Positions 61,601 to 64,000 of a DNA stretch of 64,000 bases are shown one piece after another. The position numbers and the translations under genes were made by a program. Position 1 is the stretch's first letter. Each line of letters opens with the position of its first letter. Source of the DNA: Halichondria panicea (lineage: Eukaryota; Porifera; Demospongiae; Suberitida; Halichondriidae); contig NC_087383.1 in NCBI RefSeq assembly GCF_963675165.1, forward strand, positions 3,192,979 to 3,256,978, given 5' to 3'. The notes under the pieces are model-generated. The model saw only the letters and a program-made list of their open reading frames with translations. It was not told the DNA's origin and searched no databases.

Positions 61601-63734
61601 CAGTAAATGAGTGTTGTCTATAGTACTACCAAGAGTGCATAAGAAGAGAAGAGTGTCGAACTACTGATACTTCTACACAAACACTGTGCACAAAGTAACG
61701 TGACATCCTGTCAATTGCACGTGAGCAACTCGCAATTGATGACGTTTGCGCATAATTACGCAACGCACAAAAGTTGTTAATAGTGAGTAAACAGTGCAAG
61801 TGAAGAGGATCAACTCGACTATTGTCTCTATTTAGATGATTTTTGTGAAGAGATCGTCTCCTATCAGTGTGCAGTGAGCAGCTCCACAAGCTCTGAACGT
61901 TGAACGGGAACAACTAGCTAGAATTGTTCGATTACCACACCCCTAAAAACGTCACGATTAACATTTACTAGGAGATTACTAGTAAATTTACAATACTTTA
62001 TCACGTGCGAGTCATGTTACTTTGTGCACAGTGTTTGTGTAGAAGTATCAGTAGTTCGACACTCTTCTCTTCTTATGCACTCTTGGTACTACTGAGTCTG
62101 TAGTAAAGTGAATGTGTCTATTCAGCAAAAAAAATTAATTTGCTAACTTAGTTAGCTAAGCTGTTAGTGTATAATTATGCACATGCAGTACTCTGTTGAC
62201 TTGCTATACCTCTGTTGATTTGAGCCAGTATATGGGAGTTGTTTTAGTTACAGGTATATAGAGACAGATGAGAGGACATAAAGAAAGTTATGAGTCTGAT
62301 TAAATCTAGTAACCACAGTAGTACTATAGACAACGCCCATTTACTGTGCACATGACAAGCAACTTGCAAAACACAGTAGTAATTGTGCACTGTGGAAATG
62401 CATTGTGCCATTTATGGCAAATACACAATAGCTGTTAATTGTATTGTAACCTCAACGTTGCTTACGTGTCGCCATGAAACATGTGGCGCATACTCTTGAT
62501 TAAAATGGCATAGTGAGAAAAAAAATCAGTCTCTTTTGAGCTAGGGTGACTAAAAAGCTTTGTGGATCCTGTGTGTTAGGTATCTGGATGTCGTAACATC
62601 TATATATAGGTTTCCTAAAGATTATCAATGTATCTGCTTCTGCTACTCAAGGAAGCAATAGACTTGACGCTTCACTTTTGCATTGTGGGAAAGTGTATGC
62701 TTGTGGCATACGTAAAAAAACAATAACTATATATGACGTCGGAAACATGACATCAGTATACTGAGCAAAAAGGGATGTAATGTTTTAATCTACCCAAACA
62801 AGTCCTTTCCATCACTCACAAAAAAATTTGCACTCAGTCCAGTTATAGGGAGTGGAGATGAGATCATTCTGTTGGCCACCTCAATTCCTGCTTCTTCTAA
62901 AGGATCTTGCACTTGTGTCAATGTCTGCAAAGTGACAAACTTAAAATGCAATTATGGTGTTTTACGCTTTTAGTAATTATTGTGACACATGCATGCATAG
63001 ATGTACTGTATGACACGTTTAGTTATACCTCAGTAAACAACCTCTCATCTTGAGTGATGAAGGCAATACGTTTCCAGCCATACTCTCGAATGAGGCTGAC
63101 TATGGCTGGAGTGAAGATTGTGTCAGAGGGGTAGGTACGGAAAAAGTTGGGGAAACGTTCTCTGTTACTCAACTCAGTCAGCGATGAAGCATACGAAATC
63201 TTTACAGAATAGAGAATTGATTAGCTTCAGCTTATAGAAATTACTAATAGCTACTTATAATTATACATCACTACAATACGCATGCTATCCACTTGACCAT
63301 GCATGCACCTGTGAGATACTATTGTGGTGAATGATCTCTGCCACAGGAGTAGAGGCTACTGAGCAGCCACAGCCCAGGAGACCAAGCACAGTCGGATGGG
63401 GTGGAGAAATGGCATCAAAATATTCATTCAGCGACACAGTTCTATCACACTGCAAATTGAGTTTATTTGATCTAGTCCAAGTTAGATCTAGATCTAGAAG
63501 ATCTATACTCACCATTGTGTCCACCACAGGTGTGTGAGTGAGGTTGTAGCCAGGTAGAATGGAGCTGTCAGCATTAATCAGCTCCTCTGCTAACTCAATG
63601 GCTGGGACTGCTCCTGATGAGTCAAAACCTCCTGTAGGTCCAGAAGTAAACAGAGCATATTTCAGCTCTTGACTATGGACAGCTTTAAATAAGCACCCTA
63701 GTAGCAGAGTTAATGCAATAGATGTAACACACAT
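58692..63734 (-). CDS. GABA-B-receptor-like class C GPCR, G7 (copy of G4)
   Basis: Fifteen exons (63734-63513, 63449-63309, 63199-63029, 62924-62820, 61528-61457, 61408-61208, 61149-60832, 60776-60599, 60486-60333, 60264-60138, 60077-59970, 59910-59761, 59626-59300, 59068-58907, 58838-58692) sum to 2583 nt (860 aa), all in phase, with no stop seen. The protein follows G4 nearly throughout: signal peptide MCVTSIALTLLLGCLFKAVH, the two ligand-binding lobes, seven helices, a coiled coil (QMRERIVELENLLKDCQ) and the tail ending in EECTPC. Differences include a 9-nt in-frame loss at the end of exon 8 (NIT then directly the donor), a Cys in the coiled coil, and a tandemly repeated end of exon 12 (the ACTTACATTTCG motif at 59694-59704 and ACTCACATTTCG at 59755-59765). 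Intron 4 holds an 807-bp insertion missing from G4. Confidence 0.9.
61570..62376. mobile_element. 807-bp TIR element, TA target duplication, present in G7 only
   Basis: Starts CTGTGTTTTGCAAGTTGCTT, GTCATTGTGCACAGTAAATG and ends CACATGACAAGCAACTTGCA, AAACACAG, with TIRs of about 60 bp. TA lies on both sides (61568-61569 and 62377-62378). In G4 the same intron reads ATTAAGTAGTAATTGTGCAC without interruption (31963-31982), the exact empty site. A second inverted pair inside (61623-61703 and about 62010-62092, GTAGAAGTATCAGTAGTTCG) suggests one element nested in, or derived from, another. There is no transposase. Confidence 0.92.
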
Positions 63735-63953
63735 CTTTAAATTGCATAAGAGTAAAGACTTATTAAGTTGCAGAACTGATGCACTTGCTAATAATTATAT
63801 ATAGATAATTAATGATCAATTTTGTCAGGATGCAAAACTATAGGGGAGGGGCTGTATAATGTTGCTTGCAACTCTTAAGTGGCTTAAAAAAAAAGTTAAA
63901 CGAGTGTTTTATAACGAGTGTCTCAGTTATAATTATAATCAGCAGTCTGTTCG

Positions 63954-64000
63954 TCAACAATGGTTGAACTCTTCGATTTCTTCAGTGTTGAGGACAATGA
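63954..64000 (-). CDS. GABA-B-receptor-like G8, last exon (partial)
   Basis: The window ends inside an exon 15 matching G5 (33494-33540): reading from 64000 down gives SLSSTLKKSKSSTIV in the wrong frame, but in the G5 frame it encodes VLNTEEIEEFNHC then TGA at 63954-63956. It shows that the second block contains the G5 counterpart; the rest lies to the right. Its state cannot be judged. Confidence 0.7.
   Translation of the reverse strand, partial: IVLNTEEIEEFNHC

Overview
This window looks like sponge nuclear DNA, most likely a demosponge of the Amphimedon type. It is AT-rich, with short introns (often 50-300 bp) and close gene spacing. Animal-specific genes (JTB, HTATIP2, CACTIN, class C GPCRs) sit among inverted-repeat mobile elements and decayed LINE-like and RecQ-like fragments. 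The species call is inference. Gene families were recognised from remembered protein motifs, and exon models were built by eye from GT/AG sites and reading-frame phase; no database search was run.

Layout. 0-9 kb holds ordinary genes: the 3' part of an unidentified gene (+), JTB (-), two tandem HTATIP2/TIP30-like oxidoreductases (+) and MRM1, a mitochondrial rRNA ribose methyltransferase (-). 9.3-13.6 kb holds two tandem CARD-like death-fold genes (-), the first with a 1-base deletion. 14.4-34.2 kb is a head-to-tail array of GABA-B-receptor-like class C GPCR genes on the minus strand, here named G1-G5: G1-G4 have intact exon frames (862, 840, 873 and 863 aa) and G5 is a broken 3' fragment. 34.2-51.8 kb is an island of mobile elements and damaged genes: a PHD-finger fragment, two pieces of a LINE-type retroelement C-terminus, two 1-kb inverted elements around a broken GNAT gene, a RecQ-helicase element, and a CACTIN locus with an inverted exon, a premature stop and an apparent frame break. 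51.8-64 kb is a second copy of the G3-G4-G5 block: G6 (= G3) is a pseudogene, G7 (= G4) has intact frames (860 aa) and G8 (= G5) runs off the window.

The receptor genes share one 15-exon plan (14 in G2): signal peptide and ligand-binding Venus-flytrap module (exons 1-8), seven membrane helices (exons 9-13), a coiled-coil exon (14) and a variable tail (15). All introns in the ligand-binding part up to exon 7/8 are phase 0. Exon 7 and the end of exon 1 are nearly identical between paralogs whose membrane exons have diverged.

The two copies of the receptor block are the most informative part of the window. Comparing them shows fresh insertions (an 807-bp element with TA target duplication at 61.57 kb and an 826-bp pogo/Tigger-like element at 27.12 kb), a CA microsatellite grown to about 213 bp in one copy only, and the decay of one receptor gene while its neighbour stays open.
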